NCBI GenBank assembly: GCA_000415965.1
Contig: KE356560.1
Coordinates: 1,959,069-2,023,068 of the forward strand
Length of the DNA: 64,000 nt
Origin: Haloquadratum walsbyi J07HQW1
GTDB taxonomy: Archaea > Halobacteriota > Halobacteria > Halobacteriales > Haloferacaceae
Reading direction: 5' to 3'
Made by a program: the position numbers and the translations under genes. The notes under the pieces are model-generated. The model saw only the letters and a program-made list of their open reading frames with translations, made no database searches and was not told the origin of the DNA. This document shows, in pieces, positions 28,150 through 39,208 of this stretch (the stretch's first letter is position 1; every line of letters begins with the position of its first letter).

Positions 28150-30050
28150 CTAAACAACCTGCGAGGGCGAGTTCCCCGAGCCACCGGGGTCGGGGGTGAA
28201 GCCCGACACTCGACTCAGTGTTCTGTCTCCTCGATATACCGTTCAACCACTTCCTTCGACACCGCTCCCGTCACGTCGTTCCTATGGAGTATCCGACCTT
28301 CCAGAATCCGCCACCCCAGAAATACGACTCCCGAATCTCGGGATACCGCTCCAGCAACTGCTTACCCGAGTACGACTTGAACTGCCGAGCAATATCCGCT
28401 GGACTGTGCTTCGAGTCAGTTTGCACAAACAAGTACAAATGTACGTGGTCGTCTTCGTCCGCAATCTCCAACGTCAGAATCTCGTGGCTGAAGTGGTCGG
28501 CAGTCTCACCAAACAATTCTCCCACATCGGCTTCCACGACATCGAGAACCGGGTAGCGATACTTGCGGCACCACACGAAGTGATACATGCACTTGCAGGA
28601 ACTAACCGGATGTGCATGACTACGGTACTCTTCCATCCCTCACACCTCCATTTATCACAGTCTGGATCTGGAACGGTTGTCACAGTATGGGTGAAGAAGC
28701 CACGAAGACGATTCAGACGCGCCTCCACAGAGCGTCTGGTGAACGGTCGTGGCTTCACGACGCCCGCCTCCCCCTCACGCGAGGTATTCAACGACACCAT
28801 CCGCCTCAAACAGCAAAGATACAATCGCACCGAGAAATAAAGAGAGGTTGCCCGCGACGACTTCTTGCGGAACAACAACTGCGCGGTCGTCGGCAAAGCC
28901 CTCCACACGTGGGACTCCTACCAGTCACTTCTCGACTGGTGGCGCGAACAAGATGACCCTGATGGCGGGGGCAGCAAGCCGACGCCACCAAGCGCGGACA
29001 AATCTGGTGCGTTCCCGCTCGTGATGGCGCACACGGAAGGCTATCGCCTCACCGTGGACGATGACACGAACCGCGTCCAAGCCCGCATCAGCCCGAAACC
29101 TTACAAGAAGGTAACAGGATACTTGCGTGGCGAACCGGACGTGATGGGTGAACTTCGAGACGCTCTCACGTCGGAGGAGGTGGATGTGGATGTGGGACAG
29201 ACCGAACTCCTGTCCCACGATGGCGTGTGCTCCCTACACGTCACGGTCACACGCTCCTTCGATGTGCCCGAACCCGACACCAGCGACACGCTTGTTGGCG
29301 TAGACATCAACGAGCGCAATGTCTCGCTCACCGCTCTCGACCGTGAAACGATGCGGACGAAGGGCACGCTCGTCGTTGACTACGGACAACTCAAGCAGGA
29401 ACGCCAACGCCACCATACTATCACGAAACGCTGTCAGGAACACGGCAAGACGAGTATTCATCGGAAACTCGGTGACAAGGAAGAACGATTCACCGAGTGG
29501 GTATTGCATCGACTCTCCCGTGCTGTCGTGGAATTTGCAGACCAGTTCTCGAATCCGGTCATCGTGTTCGAAGATATGGAGGGCATCCCCGAGGAAATGC
29601 AGTACGAGTCGTACATGAATCGCCGATTGCACAAACTGCCGTTCCACAACTTCGAGACGTTCGTGCCGGACAAAGCGATGTGGCGAGAGATTCCGACAGA
29701 TACGGTGGATGTGTATAACAACTCGAAGACGTGTTTGTGCTGTGGTGAGCGTGGGTATCGCCAGGGTCGGCGGTTCCGGTGTCCGAACGAGGAGTGTGAC
29801 GTGGTGCAAGACCACGCCGACCGGAACGCATCGGGCATGGTGAATATCGCGTGGCGCGAGAAGGCAAAGCTCGACGGTAACGAATCGAATTCCCGGACTC
29901 ACAAAACCCACCCGCAGCTTTGGTTGGTGCGTCTGTCCGGGGCGTGTAAGCCGCCCACCCTCATCCCGCTCGCTCGCCGAGCAGGGAGTGTGAGCGCACA
30001 GCTAAGGGAATTACAAAAGCCTCGGGCCGCTGTGCCCGAGGCTGTTTACC
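28150..30050 (+). mobile_element. IS200/IS605-type element (divergent tnpA and tnpB), decayed
   Basis: A left-end palindrome (CCCCGAGCCACCGGGGTCGGG near 28178) and a right-end hairpin (CCTCGGGCCGCTGTGCCCGAGG, 30023-30044) bound a HUH transposase gene on the minus strand and a tnpB gene on the plus strand. The region is GC-rich relative to its surroundings. Both genes carry disruptions (see next entries), so the copy is probably immobile. The right end abuts the 3' end of the HTH regulator gene. Exact ends are estimated. Confidence 0.75.
28215..28636 (-). pseudogene. tnpA: IS200/IS605 transposase TnpA (Y1 HUH), frameshifted near the 3' end
   Basis: The 121-residue frame has CKCMYHFVWCRKYRYPVL and the HUH motif DDHVHLYLF, a complete Y1-transposase core, then stops at TGA after YSIGTT. 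One base more near 28275-28285 would continue into NDVTGAVSKEVVERYIEETEH, which carries the catalytic Tyr. As sequenced, the Tyr is lost and the protein cannot cut DNA. Sequencing error is the alternative. Confidence 0.7.
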
Positions 30051-30088
30051 GCTATCGTTTCTTTCTTGAATTATTTCCTCGCACTTGA
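28687..30088 (+). pseudogene. tnpB: TnpB RNA-guided nuclease-like gene, disrupted in the N-terminal part
   Basis: The N-terminus starts at MGEEATKTIQTRLH (28687) but continues in another frame (REVFNDTIRLKQQRYNRT), and an in-frame TAA at 28838 cuts that frame. From 28841 the frame is open to 30088. The RuvC residues are intact: Asp in VGVDINERN, Glu in VIVFEDMEG and Asp in DHADRNASG, with zinc Cys in CLCCG and CPNEEC. The reading frame runs through the right-end hairpin and past the element. The reRNA (omega RNA) would come from this right end. Confidence 0.7.
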
Positions 30089-30396
30089 TTGAGTTGCGAC
30101 ATGACTGCGGATCGATGGGACAGATCTACTTCCATGTCTTCTTTGAGAAAGTGTATCATGATCCCGTCGACATTGCGTTGATATACGTTTATGCGTCGGT
30201 GCCGATCCGAAAGGACGCGACCATGCAAGGTGAGAAGATTAGCTTCCCTGAGTTGATTGATCCGACGATAGCACGTCGCAGTTGGGATATTAAGTCTCTT
30301 ACTCAGTTCCTGCGCGGATTGAGGCTGATCACTCACGCGGAGGATATCTGCGTTATATTTACTCCCAATCGCAGCAAGGATAGTATCGTTATTCAC
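30052..30396 (-). CDS. ArsR-like winged-HTH transcriptional regulator
   Basis: About 114 residues from a GTG at 30396; no ATG fits, and further upstream the frame overlaps the stress protein gene and reads as AT-rich noise. The segment ADILRVSDQPQSAQELSKRLNIPTATCYRRINQLREANLL is a clear winged helix-turn-helix. After the wing (LTLHGRVLSDRHRRINVY) a short C-terminal region ends in Arg/Lys. The IS element's right end overlaps its stop. It is divergent from the Usp gene across about 210 AT-rich bases, which might hold its operator. Confidence 0.75.
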   Translation of the reverse strand: MNNDTILAAIGSKYNADILRVSDQPQSAQELSKRLNIPTATCYRRINQLREANLLTLHGRVLSDRHRRINVYQRNVDGIMIHFLKEDMEVDLSHRSAVMSQLNQVRGNNSRKKR

Positions 30397-30606
30397 GATG
30401 TGTGATTTCCGGCTTTCTATATGAATATGCCGATTAGTATCTCTATATATAATGAAATAGCTATCATAATACAATACTATGAAATAATAACGAATGCTCA
30501 CGATTATCTCTATGATCCAATTCCAATTCTTATCAATAAAATATGGTTTATCGAGTACAATTAACCCATTATGTATAAGATAGTGGATGATGAATATCTC
30601 CGGTGT

Positions 30607-31050
30607 ATGTACGATCGTATCCTTATTCCAACAGATGGTAGTGAGTGTGCAGACGAAGCGGTCACGCATGCGCTTGACCTCGCCACGCAGTACGACGCCG
30701 ACGTTCACGTACTATCGGTTGTTGATGCGAGGGATGTTAGCCATGGTGCCCCAGCAATCAGTCCTGCACAGGTTGAATCAACCCTGCGTGAGAACGCACA
30801 TGAGGTGACCGATGCAGTTGCAGACCGTGCTGCTGACACTGAAGTTGATGTGACACCGGCAGTTGAAGCTGGGATTCCCGACGACTCGATCGTGACATAT
30901 GCTGAGGAACATGATATCGATCTCATCGTCATGGGAACACACGGTCGAACCGGGCTTGAGCGATATCTTCTCGGGAGTGTCACAGAGCGCACTGTCAGAC
31001 GTTCATCAGTCCCGGTACTGACTGTGCGGACAGATACTGACGCGACGTAG
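30607..31050 (+). CDS. Universal stress protein UspA family
   Basis: 147 residues from the ATG at 30607 (MYDRILIPTDGSE); a more distant ATG at 30571 is not needed. The ATP-binding pattern GTHGRTGLERYLLGSVTERTVRRSSVPVL is complete, as in ATP-binding Usp proteins. Role in stress survival is inferred from family. A similar gene is at 63.4 kb. Confidence 0.92.
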   Translation: MYDRILIPTDGSECADEAVTHALDLATQYDADVHVLSVVDARDVSHGAPAISPAQVESTLRENAHEVTDAVADRAADTEVDVTPAVEAGIPDDSIVTYAEEHDIDLIVMGTHGRTGLERYLLGSVTERTVRRSSVPVLTVRTDTDAT

Positions 31051-31175
31051 CTTCCAGTGTAATTGTAATCAGGGTATATACGAGTACGGTATGAGAGGCC
31101 TCAATCTTTAATCAATAAGATGCGGCGTAGTTAATGACGAATAAGTAATATACCTACGTAACGGTATAATAACAT

Positions 31176-32009
31176 ATGGAGGTCCGCCAATACGTTCGTG
31201 GGCACATCGAGTGGTCGCGATTGGAGGCGGTCGCTCGTGAACTTACCGATCGATATGGTCATGATGCTGAACCGCTTCATATCGAGTTTCTCGAAGCTGA
31301 TAATTGGCTTTCGACGCCAATGGTCGTTGATGAGCAGTGGTTTGTGAAAATTATTTCAAAACAAAATTCTGTTGTACACGCGCTTTTGACCGCTGGTCGA
31401 AATCTCGGCGCGTTTTCTGCTGGGACCGAGGGTGAGGGGTTTTTTGAGCACTTTGCAACGCCGCTTGAGATGGCAGAACATGAGTTCATGGCTGCAAAGC
31501 GTATGCGTGATCTTGGATTAAATTCTCCACAACCAATTGAAACGTTTGAGATAGATAATTTGGGGATTCTTGTCTCTGAATATCTTCCAGAGTTTCAAAC
31601 GCTTGATACAGTAGATCAACAAGTAGAACCCGATATTGCACCGGTTATATTCAGGATGCTACAGCGGATGCATGAGGATGGACTCTACCACGGTGATTTG
31701 CGTTCAGAAAATATTCTCCTGTATGAGGGTGATGTGTATTTTATCGATGTCACAAATGTGAACGAGGAGAGCGTTGCTGATGCGATGGCGTATGACCTTG
31801 CCTGCGCACTCGGAGCACTTGAGCCACATCTCGGTGCCAAATCAACTGTTGACGCAGCTCTGTCGTCGTATACGCTGTCAGAGCTGCTTGTGGCAGCACG
31901 GTTCCTTGATTTTGTTAATATCCGTCCAGATCACGACTTCGATTCTGCTGTGTTAAAAGGTGAAATCGAAACACGGGCTGCATCCGCTGAGTCAAACCCA
32001 GCGGTCTAA
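31176..32009 (+). CDS. RIO-like serine/threonine protein kinase
   Basis: 277 residues. The catalytic loop YHGDLRSENILL (variant of HxDLxxxN) and the metal-binding IDVTN (DFG equivalent) are visible around residues 173-195, and the N-lobe Lys is in WFVKIISKQ. Length and the compact N-lobe resemble RIO/BUD32-type kinases of haloarchaea. Likely phosphorylates a protein or small molecule; target unknown. Monocistronic. Confidence 0.8.
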   Translation: MEVRQYVRGHIEWSRLEAVARELTDRYGHDAEPLHIEFLEADNWLSTPMVVDEQWFVKIISKQNSVVHALLTAGRNLGAFSAGTEGEGFFEHFATPLEMAEHEFMAAKRMRDLGLNSPQPIETFEIDNLGILVSEYLPEFQTLDTVDQQVEPDIAPVIFRMLQRMHEDGLYHGDLRSENILLYEGDVYFIDVTNVNEESVADAMAYDLACALGALEPHLGAKSTVDAALSSYTLSELLVAARFLDFVNIRPDHDFDSAVLKGEIETRAASAESNPAV

Positions 32010-32405
32010 GACACAGTCTGTTCTACAGATAACAAGGCGAGTGTCTCGGGGCTCGAACGGAACGAAGATGCGACCCCGAGAGACTTCACTAGCTTTCGAC
32101 TAATGCCTAATATAACATGTCAGACAGACTCAAAATCAAGACTTGTCGTTTATGTGGATCCAAAGAGGAGTGTGGGTGAGAGCCCAGGGTGGAACCGGGA
32201 GGTGAAAGCGGAAGTGGAGACGGAGGCGACGGATGGCGGTGAGCGGTGGATGCGAGCGGTGACCGCAGCGGACCCCGAAACACTGCGGCACGAGTGTGAT
32301 GCGGCGTGTGGTTGTTAGATTTGCCGACTCGACGAGAAAAGCGTCTTGCGTCGGCATCGGTATTTTATTCACGTGTCGGTATAAATCCACCGAGTAATTG
32401 TTTAG
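32010..32405. other. Intergenic stretch with a hairpin and a GC-rich patch
   Basis: Holds a hairpin TCTCGGGG...CCCCGAGA (about 32044-32082) that could be a terminator for the kinase gene or an IS200/IS605 end. The 32140-32330 part is GC-rich and is described in the next entry. Nothing else seen. Confidence 0.4.
32117..32318 (+). pseudogene. Possible broken small zinc protein
   Basis: An ATG at 32117 reads MSDRLKIKTCRLCGSKEECG then stops at 32177. A different frame, open to the TAG at 32318, then reads VGESPGWNREVKAEVETEATD and ends HECDAACGC. Joined they would give a small Cys protein of about 65 residues with CxxC at both ends. The downstream part is GC-rich like the mobile segments. A single frame from 32103 is also open to 32318. 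Confidence 0.3.
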
Positions 32406-32867
32406 TTACTCCGTGAAGCTCTGACGGAGTGCTGACTCAAGATTATCAAGCTCATCATCAAGATTTCGCTTGAAATAACGTTCAACACCTGGAACACGAC
32501 CATCAACAACGAATTCGTTGATTAATCGTGTCGTATGACTCATCTCATCGTGCTCAATGGTATGTTCACCGGTAACATTCATTACAGACGATTTCCCGAC
32601 GAATTTAACATGTGTTGGTGGGTCTCTCGCAACATCCTCTGTTTCGACTGTCGCCGTTGAATTGATGAGTGGAATCGGTAGCGCAACCTCCCACGTTGCT
32701 GACGTTGCGACGCTATCAGTATCAATATCAGTGTTTACTGCATCATCAACCTCATATGTATCTACAACGCTAATTGCGTCCGCTCGTTTCGATGGGTCAG
32801 CAATGAACTCCCATACATCCGAGGGCGGTGCCGTAAACTCAAATACGCGCCTGACCCGTACCGTCAT
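32406..32867 (-). CDS. SRPBCC (START-like) family protein
   Basis: 153 residues from the ATG at 32867; an upstream ATG at 32882 would add five. The start VRVRRVFEFTAPPSDVWEFIADPSKR is a hallmark of the polyketide cyclase/CoxG-like START group, followed by a beta-rich middle and a C-terminal helix (RYFKRNLDDELDNLESAL). Binds hydrophobic ligands; role unknown. Confidence 0.85.
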   Translation of the reverse strand: MTVRVRRVFEFTAPPSDVWEFIADPSKRADAISVVDTYEVDDAVNTDIDTDSVATSATWEVALPIPLINSTATVETEDVARDPPTHVKFVGKSSVMNVTGEHTIEHDEMSHTTRLINEFVVDGRVPGVERYFKRNLDDELDNLESALRQSFTE

Positions 32868-33009
32868 ACGGCGATTATACATGGCAATGATAAAAAGACC
32901 CTGTCCTCAGGATTGATTGAATTACCCTGCAGCAGTGTGATTCTTCAATATGAATGCAAGAAACAAAAAAATCCGTGTTTCATGCGGTTTTTTATAGAAA
33001 GTGCGAGGC

Positions 33010-34375
<1,366 letters not shown>

Positions 34376-34410
34376 CAAGAGTATATTCAATCATATAAAG
34401 GATCAGCTTG

Positions 34411-34614
34411 TCATTCAGGACAGACCGTGTAAACTGGCGTTTGAAATCTTCTGAGCAGATGTGCATGGATAGCAGTAATTGAAAACACGGCAATTCGATT
34501 CAGCAACCCCTTGTCGAGAATCAGTCGGTGTTTGAGCTGCTCCAACCCTCTATAAGAAAGTCGCCGAATACCTGTCGAGGTTCTGGTGGTTCGGTCGGGG
34601 TCTGGAGATCGCAT
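34411..34614 (-). pseudogene. Possible transposase remnant
   Basis: A 67-residue frame with YRGLEQLKHRLILDKG and RIAVFSITAIHAHLLRR looks like real protein sequence and recalls the C-terminal helices of transposases, but I cannot place it in a family. It lies between the IS1341 element and the RAMP pseudogene. Confidence 0.25.
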
Positions 34615-34719
34615 GGGTCGTCCTCGATAGTTTGCGTCACTTCACCAGCGGTCAGTTGCTTCCCCTCGCTTAGATCTACACCCGGCTCCTCGGTTCGGAG
34701 GATATCCTCAACGAACTAT

Positions 34720-35267
34720 CGTGGGGAAGCCGGACAGCGCGCGGAAACGGCAACAGACAACGAAGTGGTACATCCACGCCGACCGCGACGACATCCTCCC
34801 GCTCGATGAGAGCGCTCTAAATGACCTCCAATTCGGCGGGAAGCGCAACCACGGCTCGCATCACGCGGCTGAAAGACACGGCGGTCGGAGACCTAGAGGC
34901 GTTGAATCACTCCTGTCTCGAAGACGGTGAGGCGTTCATCCTCGAATTCGTGACGTCGTTCGTGCTGGAGTCGGAGTACCCGGACGCTCATGAGCAAGAC
35001 GTGCCGTGGTAGTGGGAGGAGGACCGCGATCTCCGCGAACGCGAGGAGAAGCCGCTGGAGCGACGCGAGGTGTCCAAGCTCCAGACCGTGGACCACGGGT
35101 AGGTGGTTGCCTTCGCATACGAGGGTGCGTGTGGAGACTCAAAGAGCGGCATCCTTCGGGTCGATAGTCACTCAGAGTACAGCTTCGGTGAACTGCGAGT
35201 GAAGCCCGTCAAACCACGTTTGAATCAGTATCAGAAATCAGAGAAAAAGACGAAGCTCATCGGGTGA
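34720..35267 (+). pseudogene. Decayed second copy of the RAMP gene at 1230-2135
   Basis: Segments match the left-edge protein in order: RKRQQTTKWYIHADRDDILPL, LNDLQFGGKRNHG, then in a second frame LKDTAVGDLEALNHSCLEDGE, FVTSFVLESEYPDAHEQDVPW, TVDHG and SHSEYSFGELRVKPVK. A TAG follows DVPW (about 35010), another follows TVDHG (about 35099), and a frameshift lies near 34860. Only the C-terminal half is left. The 100 bases after the stop also resemble the flank of the intact gene. Confidence 0.75.
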
Positions 35268-35517
35268 AATAACTCATATGTAATGTGAGAATCGGCACGA
35301 AAAAATCACACCGCAGGCTGAGTAAAGAAATCGTGTTTGTAACAGCTGATAGCCGATAGGATACTCACAACCACCGTTCGGGTAGGACCTGAAGCATAAC
35401 CGGACACTAGCATTCCGGTCGGTGAATAGGGGCATCTACGTGAGATAGTTACATGTATGATGAATCAGTATGATCAAACGCGACCAGCACAGTAATCTAT
35501 CACTCATCAACAGATTG

Positions 35518-35742
35518 CTATCCGCGCGTTACACGCCACGTTGTTGATCTTGCTCGACCCCATTTCTCAATATCGACATCGTCGGATTTCTCTGCCAATT
35601 GGGGCAGTCGTGCACCGACTTGTTTCGCCGAGAGACCAATTGCGTCGGCGATGTTTCTCGCACGGAAGTACCGCTCTCCCGCAGCGACGCTATCGCGCAA
35701 GTACGCGACAATCTGCCGTTCCTCTTCGGTGTACTCACTCAT
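35518..35742 (-). CDS. Small HTH protein, DUF7123-like
   Basis: 74 residues from the ATG at 35742 (two earlier ATGs would add one or two). The sequence EERQIVAYLRDSVAAGERYFRARNIADAIGLSAKQVGARLPQLA is a winged-helix-like DNA-binding helix set typical of haloarchaeal DUF7123 proteins. Probably a regulator. Isolated. Confidence 0.75.
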   Translation of the reverse strand: MSEYTEEERQIVAYLRDSVAAGERYFRARNIADAIGLSAKQVGARLPQLAEKSDDVDIEKWGRARSTTWRVTRG

Positions 35743-35748
35743 CATCAT

Positions 35749-36248
35749 GAGTGTATGTACGGTTTGGGCTTAATCGTTTCTTGTCTGTTCAGCTTACGCA
35801 CAAGTCCACACGAATCATATTCTTCTTAGAGTCCGTTCGGTAGATCTTCTCAAGTCTGCAATACACCCAAAATAACGCTTATCAAGCGCATGGAGAACAC
35901 CCGCGTCTTCTAGTGGAAGATATCAGGATGTATTCGAGTAGTCAGATACGGCATCGATCCATGAGAGTGATCAATCGGGTACCGGGCTGTCTTTGCTGAG
36001 TAGTGGATCACCTGAGACAAGCCGCCATCGGGGACTCAAGAATTTACTGTATACCCCTCGTTTCCACAAATCAAGGACACATCAAAGTGGTTTGAGGTAA
36101 CGATTGAGAACGGTTGTATGAAACCCTGATTGGAGCCAGCTTACATCATACGATGCGGTGTTTTGTTTATACTTTCACAACGAGATGAGATATCGCTGTT
36201 AGCGTCCCGCTTCGGCGATTTTTTTACGCTCCTCACCATCAAGCCACC
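35749..36248. other. Intergenic stretch
   Basis: About 500 bp upstream of the ion channel gene. No repeat copy, hairpin or credible small gene seen. Confidence 0.3.
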
Positions 36249-37910
36249 ATGGCGTCCAACACCCAGCAGCCGGTCTCACACACGAGACGGCGACTTGGGC
36301 TTTATATTCTTACTGCGTCTGGTTCGATTATACTTTTTACTGCTCTTTACCAATGGTCAATGGCGGCTTTTGAGGGCATTTCTGTCAGCTGGATTGAAGC
36401 GCTTCATGTTGTGATCGAGACATTTACAACGACAGGATATGGTGAAGATGCGAGCCAGTGGAGTTCAGCACCTGTGCTTGCACTCTCAATATTGATGCAA
36501 CTGACTGGGGTTGCATTCATTTTTACAACACTTCCATTATTCGTCGTTCCACTCGTCGAGCGAGCACTAGAACAGAGCCCTCCAACAACAACGACAGTCG
36601 AAGACCACGTTGTTGTTTCTGCGTTTACTGACCGTGGGGCGGTTCTTATCAATGAATTACAATCACAAGATGTTTCACATGTTGTCATCGAGCCTGATCG
36701 GAATCGAGCAATTGAGCTTACACAACAGGGGTATGAGGTGATACACGGTGACCCAGAGGCAGTCGATACACTAGCAAGCGCGAACGTATCGACGGCTCGT
36801 GCGCTGATTGCTGACGGTGATGACCGCCGGAATGCAAGTGTCATCCTTGCAGCACGTGAGCTAACAACTGAGCTTCGAATCGTGAGCTTTGCCGAGGATC
36901 CACAAGTTGCCGATTATCACGAGTACGCTGGTGCTGATGAGGTCGTTTCCCCACGGCAACTACTCGGTGAGAGTCTTGCTCGAAAGGCTGCATCGCCAAT
37001 TGCATCAAAATTTAATGATGCAATTCCAATCGGTGATGATTTTGAGATTGCAGAAGTGCTTGTTCACCCGGATAGCACGCTTGTCGGAAAGAAAATCATC
37101 AACAGCGAAATCGGTCAGCGAACCGGTGTTAATATAATCGGGATCTGGTTTCGTGGCGAGTTTGTCTCGCCGCCATCACCGGAGGCTAAAATTGATGAAC
37201 ATTCTGTGTTGGTCGTGACCGGAAGCGAAGAACAACTCGAACGACTCCATGTGCTTGCACAGTCACAAACACGACGACATCGGCGTGGGCGCGTTGTCGT
37301 TGCTGGGTATGGTGAAGTCGGTCGATGTGCTGCTGAGACACTCGAATCTGCGAATCTGACGCATGTGATTATTGATCAGGATCAATCCAATACCGGTGAG
37401 GTTGATGTTATCGGGGATGTCACAGATGCTGAAACATTATCGGAGGCAGAGATTGAAGACGCCGAGAGTGTTCTCCTCGCAATCGATAACGATACTGCAG
37501 CCATTTTTGCAACACTTGTTATCTCACAGCTCTCCCCTCAGACAGAGATTATTGTCCGGGCGAACGATGCTGAGAGCGTTCCAAAACTCTATCACGCCGG
37601 GGCTGAGTATGTACTTGCGTTATCGACAGTCAGCGGTCGCATTCTTGCATCAAGTCTGGCTGAACAGGATGTTATCGTTGCACAATCACAGATTGAAGTT
37701 GTCCGCACTGACGCGCCAGGACTCGCTGGACAATCACTTGTGGAGGCAGATATCCGGGCGCGAACGGGAAGTACAGTCGTTGCCGCAGAGCGTGATAACG
37801 AATTACAGACCAACATTGGTCCGGATTTTGTAATCCAAAAAACAGACACACTCGTCGTTGTTGGCACTGACGCAGGGATTAAACGATTTAATCAGTTATC
37901 ATCGACATAG
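36249..37910 (+). CDS. Two-helix potassium channel with tandem RCK (TrkA) domains
   Basis: 553 residues. Two membrane helices flank a pore loop with TTTGYGE at about residues 60-66, a potassium-filter-like motif. Two TrkA_N/RCK domains follow. The first begins HVVVSAFTDRGAVL, lacking the usual GxGxxG, and the second begins VVVAGYGEVGRCAAETL with it intact. A TrkA_C domain sits between (IAEVLVHPDSTLVGKK) and another ends the protein. It would gate K+ flow, essential for osmotic balance in a halophile that accumulates KCl. The first RCK may have lost nucleotide binding. Confidence 0.88.
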   Translation: MASNTQQPVSHTRRRLGLYILTASGSIILFTALYQWSMAAFEGISVSWIEALHVVIETFTTTGYGEDASQWSSAPVLALSILMQLTGVAFIFTTLPLFVVPLVERALEQSPPTTTTVEDHVVVSAFTDRGAVLINELQSQDVSHVVIEPDRNRAIELTQQGYEVIHGDPEAVDTLASANVSTARALIADGDDRRNASVILAARELTTELRIVSFAEDPQVADYHEYAGADEVVSPRQLLGESLARKAASPIASKFNDAIPIGDDFEIAEVLVHPDSTLVGKKIINSEIGQRTGVNIIGIWFRGEFVSPPSPEAKIDEHSVLVVTGSEEQLERLHVLAQSQTRRHRRGRVVVAGYGEVGRCAAETLESANLTHVIIDQDQSNTGEVDVIGDVTDAETLSEAEIEDAESVLLAIDNDTAAIFATLVISQLSPQTEIIVRANDAESVPKLYHAGAEYVLALSTVSGRILASSLAEQDVIVAQSQIEVVRTDAPGLAGQSLVEADIRARTGSTVVAAERDNELQTNIGPDFVIQKTDTLVVVGTDAGIKRFNQLSST

Positions 37911-37954
37911 CAACATATCTTATACTTTAATTCAACATATATCCTGTTCTTTCA

Positions 37955-38010
37955 GTGAATCACCTCGGGGTCACATCCACATCAACGCCCCATTGCATTC
38001 GTCTTGACAA
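37955..38010 (+). repeat. R2 repeat, incomplete
   Basis: GAATCACCTCGGGGTCACAT with CCACATCAACGCCCCATTGC keeps the left arm and the CACATC part; the right arm is altered. The gap 37911-38279 contains this and no gene that I can see. Confidence 0.4.
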
Positions 38011-38279
38011 CCCGTCAAACGATGTGTATCATCTCATCATTTCTCATGTTGTTTCCATCGAAAACGATGAGACGAATGGTTTCAACGACGATGACACAGC
38101 GGATGATTGCGGCGAGCGAGAGGCAGATCAATGCCTCAGATAACACAGCGAGAACCGGAAGTCCACACTATGATTTGAGCTGAGTTCAGCACTCACAATC
38201 CACGACGATAACAGGTCAAGTTAATTTAGATTAAATTCAGGTCAGGTCAGACCAGATCTCGTTTTTTTTGATGAGCGGT

Positions 38280-39140
38280 CTATGCGCCGACCTCAGCGCC
38301 AAGATATAAGACAACGACAAGGAAGATCCAGACGACATCAACAAAATGCCAGTACATGGATGCAGTACTGACAGAGACGTGCCGGTCAGCCGAATACTGT
38401 CCAAATAAGCCACGAAGCGTGACAAGTCCAATCAGCACTGCGCCAAGACTCACGTGAACTCCGTGTAGCCCCGTTAATCCGAAGAATGCCGACGCAAAGA
38501 TGCCTGAAGTGAGGGTGAATCCCTCGTGGATAATGAACTCATAGTACTCATACACCTGTCCACCAATAAATACGACTCCAAGCAGTAAGGTTCCTAAGAG
38601 ACCGCCGATGAATTTCTTCCGCTTATCATTTCGAATGGCAACATGTGCATAATGAAGTGTCACAGACGATGCAATCAGCAATGTTGTATTAATCAATACG
38701 AGCGATCCTGTGAGATTTGGAATCCCCACAAAGATCGAACTCCAGTTGCCAGCGCGTATATAAAAGTAGTATCCGAAGAGCGCTCCGAACGTTGCGAGTT
38801 CGGAGCCAAGAAATGCCAACATTCCCCAGCGAAGTTTATTCGCACTTTGTCCGCTTGATTCTCGTGACCAAAAGTGACTGACAAAGGCATGATACACCCA
38901 GCCATACAGTCCGGCAAGAAAGATACCAACAGCAACAACCATCGCTGCGGGACCAACCATTGGTCCAACGAGTTCACTATTGCTCTGTCCAAGGATGTAT
39001 AATGCTGCTGCTACATAGACACTCGCCGCCCCGACTGCGGTAACGAATGGCCACCAACTCGCCTCACCGAAGCCCCGAGGCCAATCCTCAACTGCCGGGA
39101 GATGATGCCCATGGTCCTCATGTGGTTCTTCCGTACCCAT
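38280..39140 (-). CDS. coxC: Cytochrome c oxidase subunit III (haem-copper oxidase)
   Basis: 286 residues with seven predicted membrane segments. The family signature appears in MLAFLGSELATFGALFGYYFYIRAG, GFTLTSGIFASAFFGLTGLHGVHV and YWHFVDVVWIFLVVVLYL. A His-rich N-terminus (EEPHEDHGHHLP) is typical of haloarchaeal members. Part of the terminal oxidase that pumps protons across the membrane. Subunits I and II are not in the window, so this gene is displaced from them. Confidence 0.95.
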   Translation of the reverse strand: MGTEEPHEDHGHHLPAVEDWPRGFGEASWWPFVTAVGAASVYVAAALYILGQSNSELVGPMVGPAAMVVAVGIFLAGLYGWVYHAFVSHFWSRESSGQSANKLRWGMLAFLGSELATFGALFGYYFYIRAGNWSSIFVGIPNLTGSLVLINTTLLIASSVTLHYAHVAIRNDKRKKFIGGLLGTLLLGVVFIGGQVYEYYEFIIHEGFTLTSGIFASAFFGLTGLHGVHVSLGAVLIGLVTLRGLFGQYSADRHVSVSTASMYWHFVDVVWIFLVVVLYLGAEVGA

Positions 39141-39208
39141 ATAGAGTCAGTTGCGATTCAATGATTAAAAACCCACTCAAAGATATGTCTACAGAGAAAG
39201 CAAAGCGA

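Noticed and set aside
30085-30405. 106-residue plus-strand ORF over the HTH gene
   Set aside because: It is the antisense frame of a clear winged-helix gene and has no domain.
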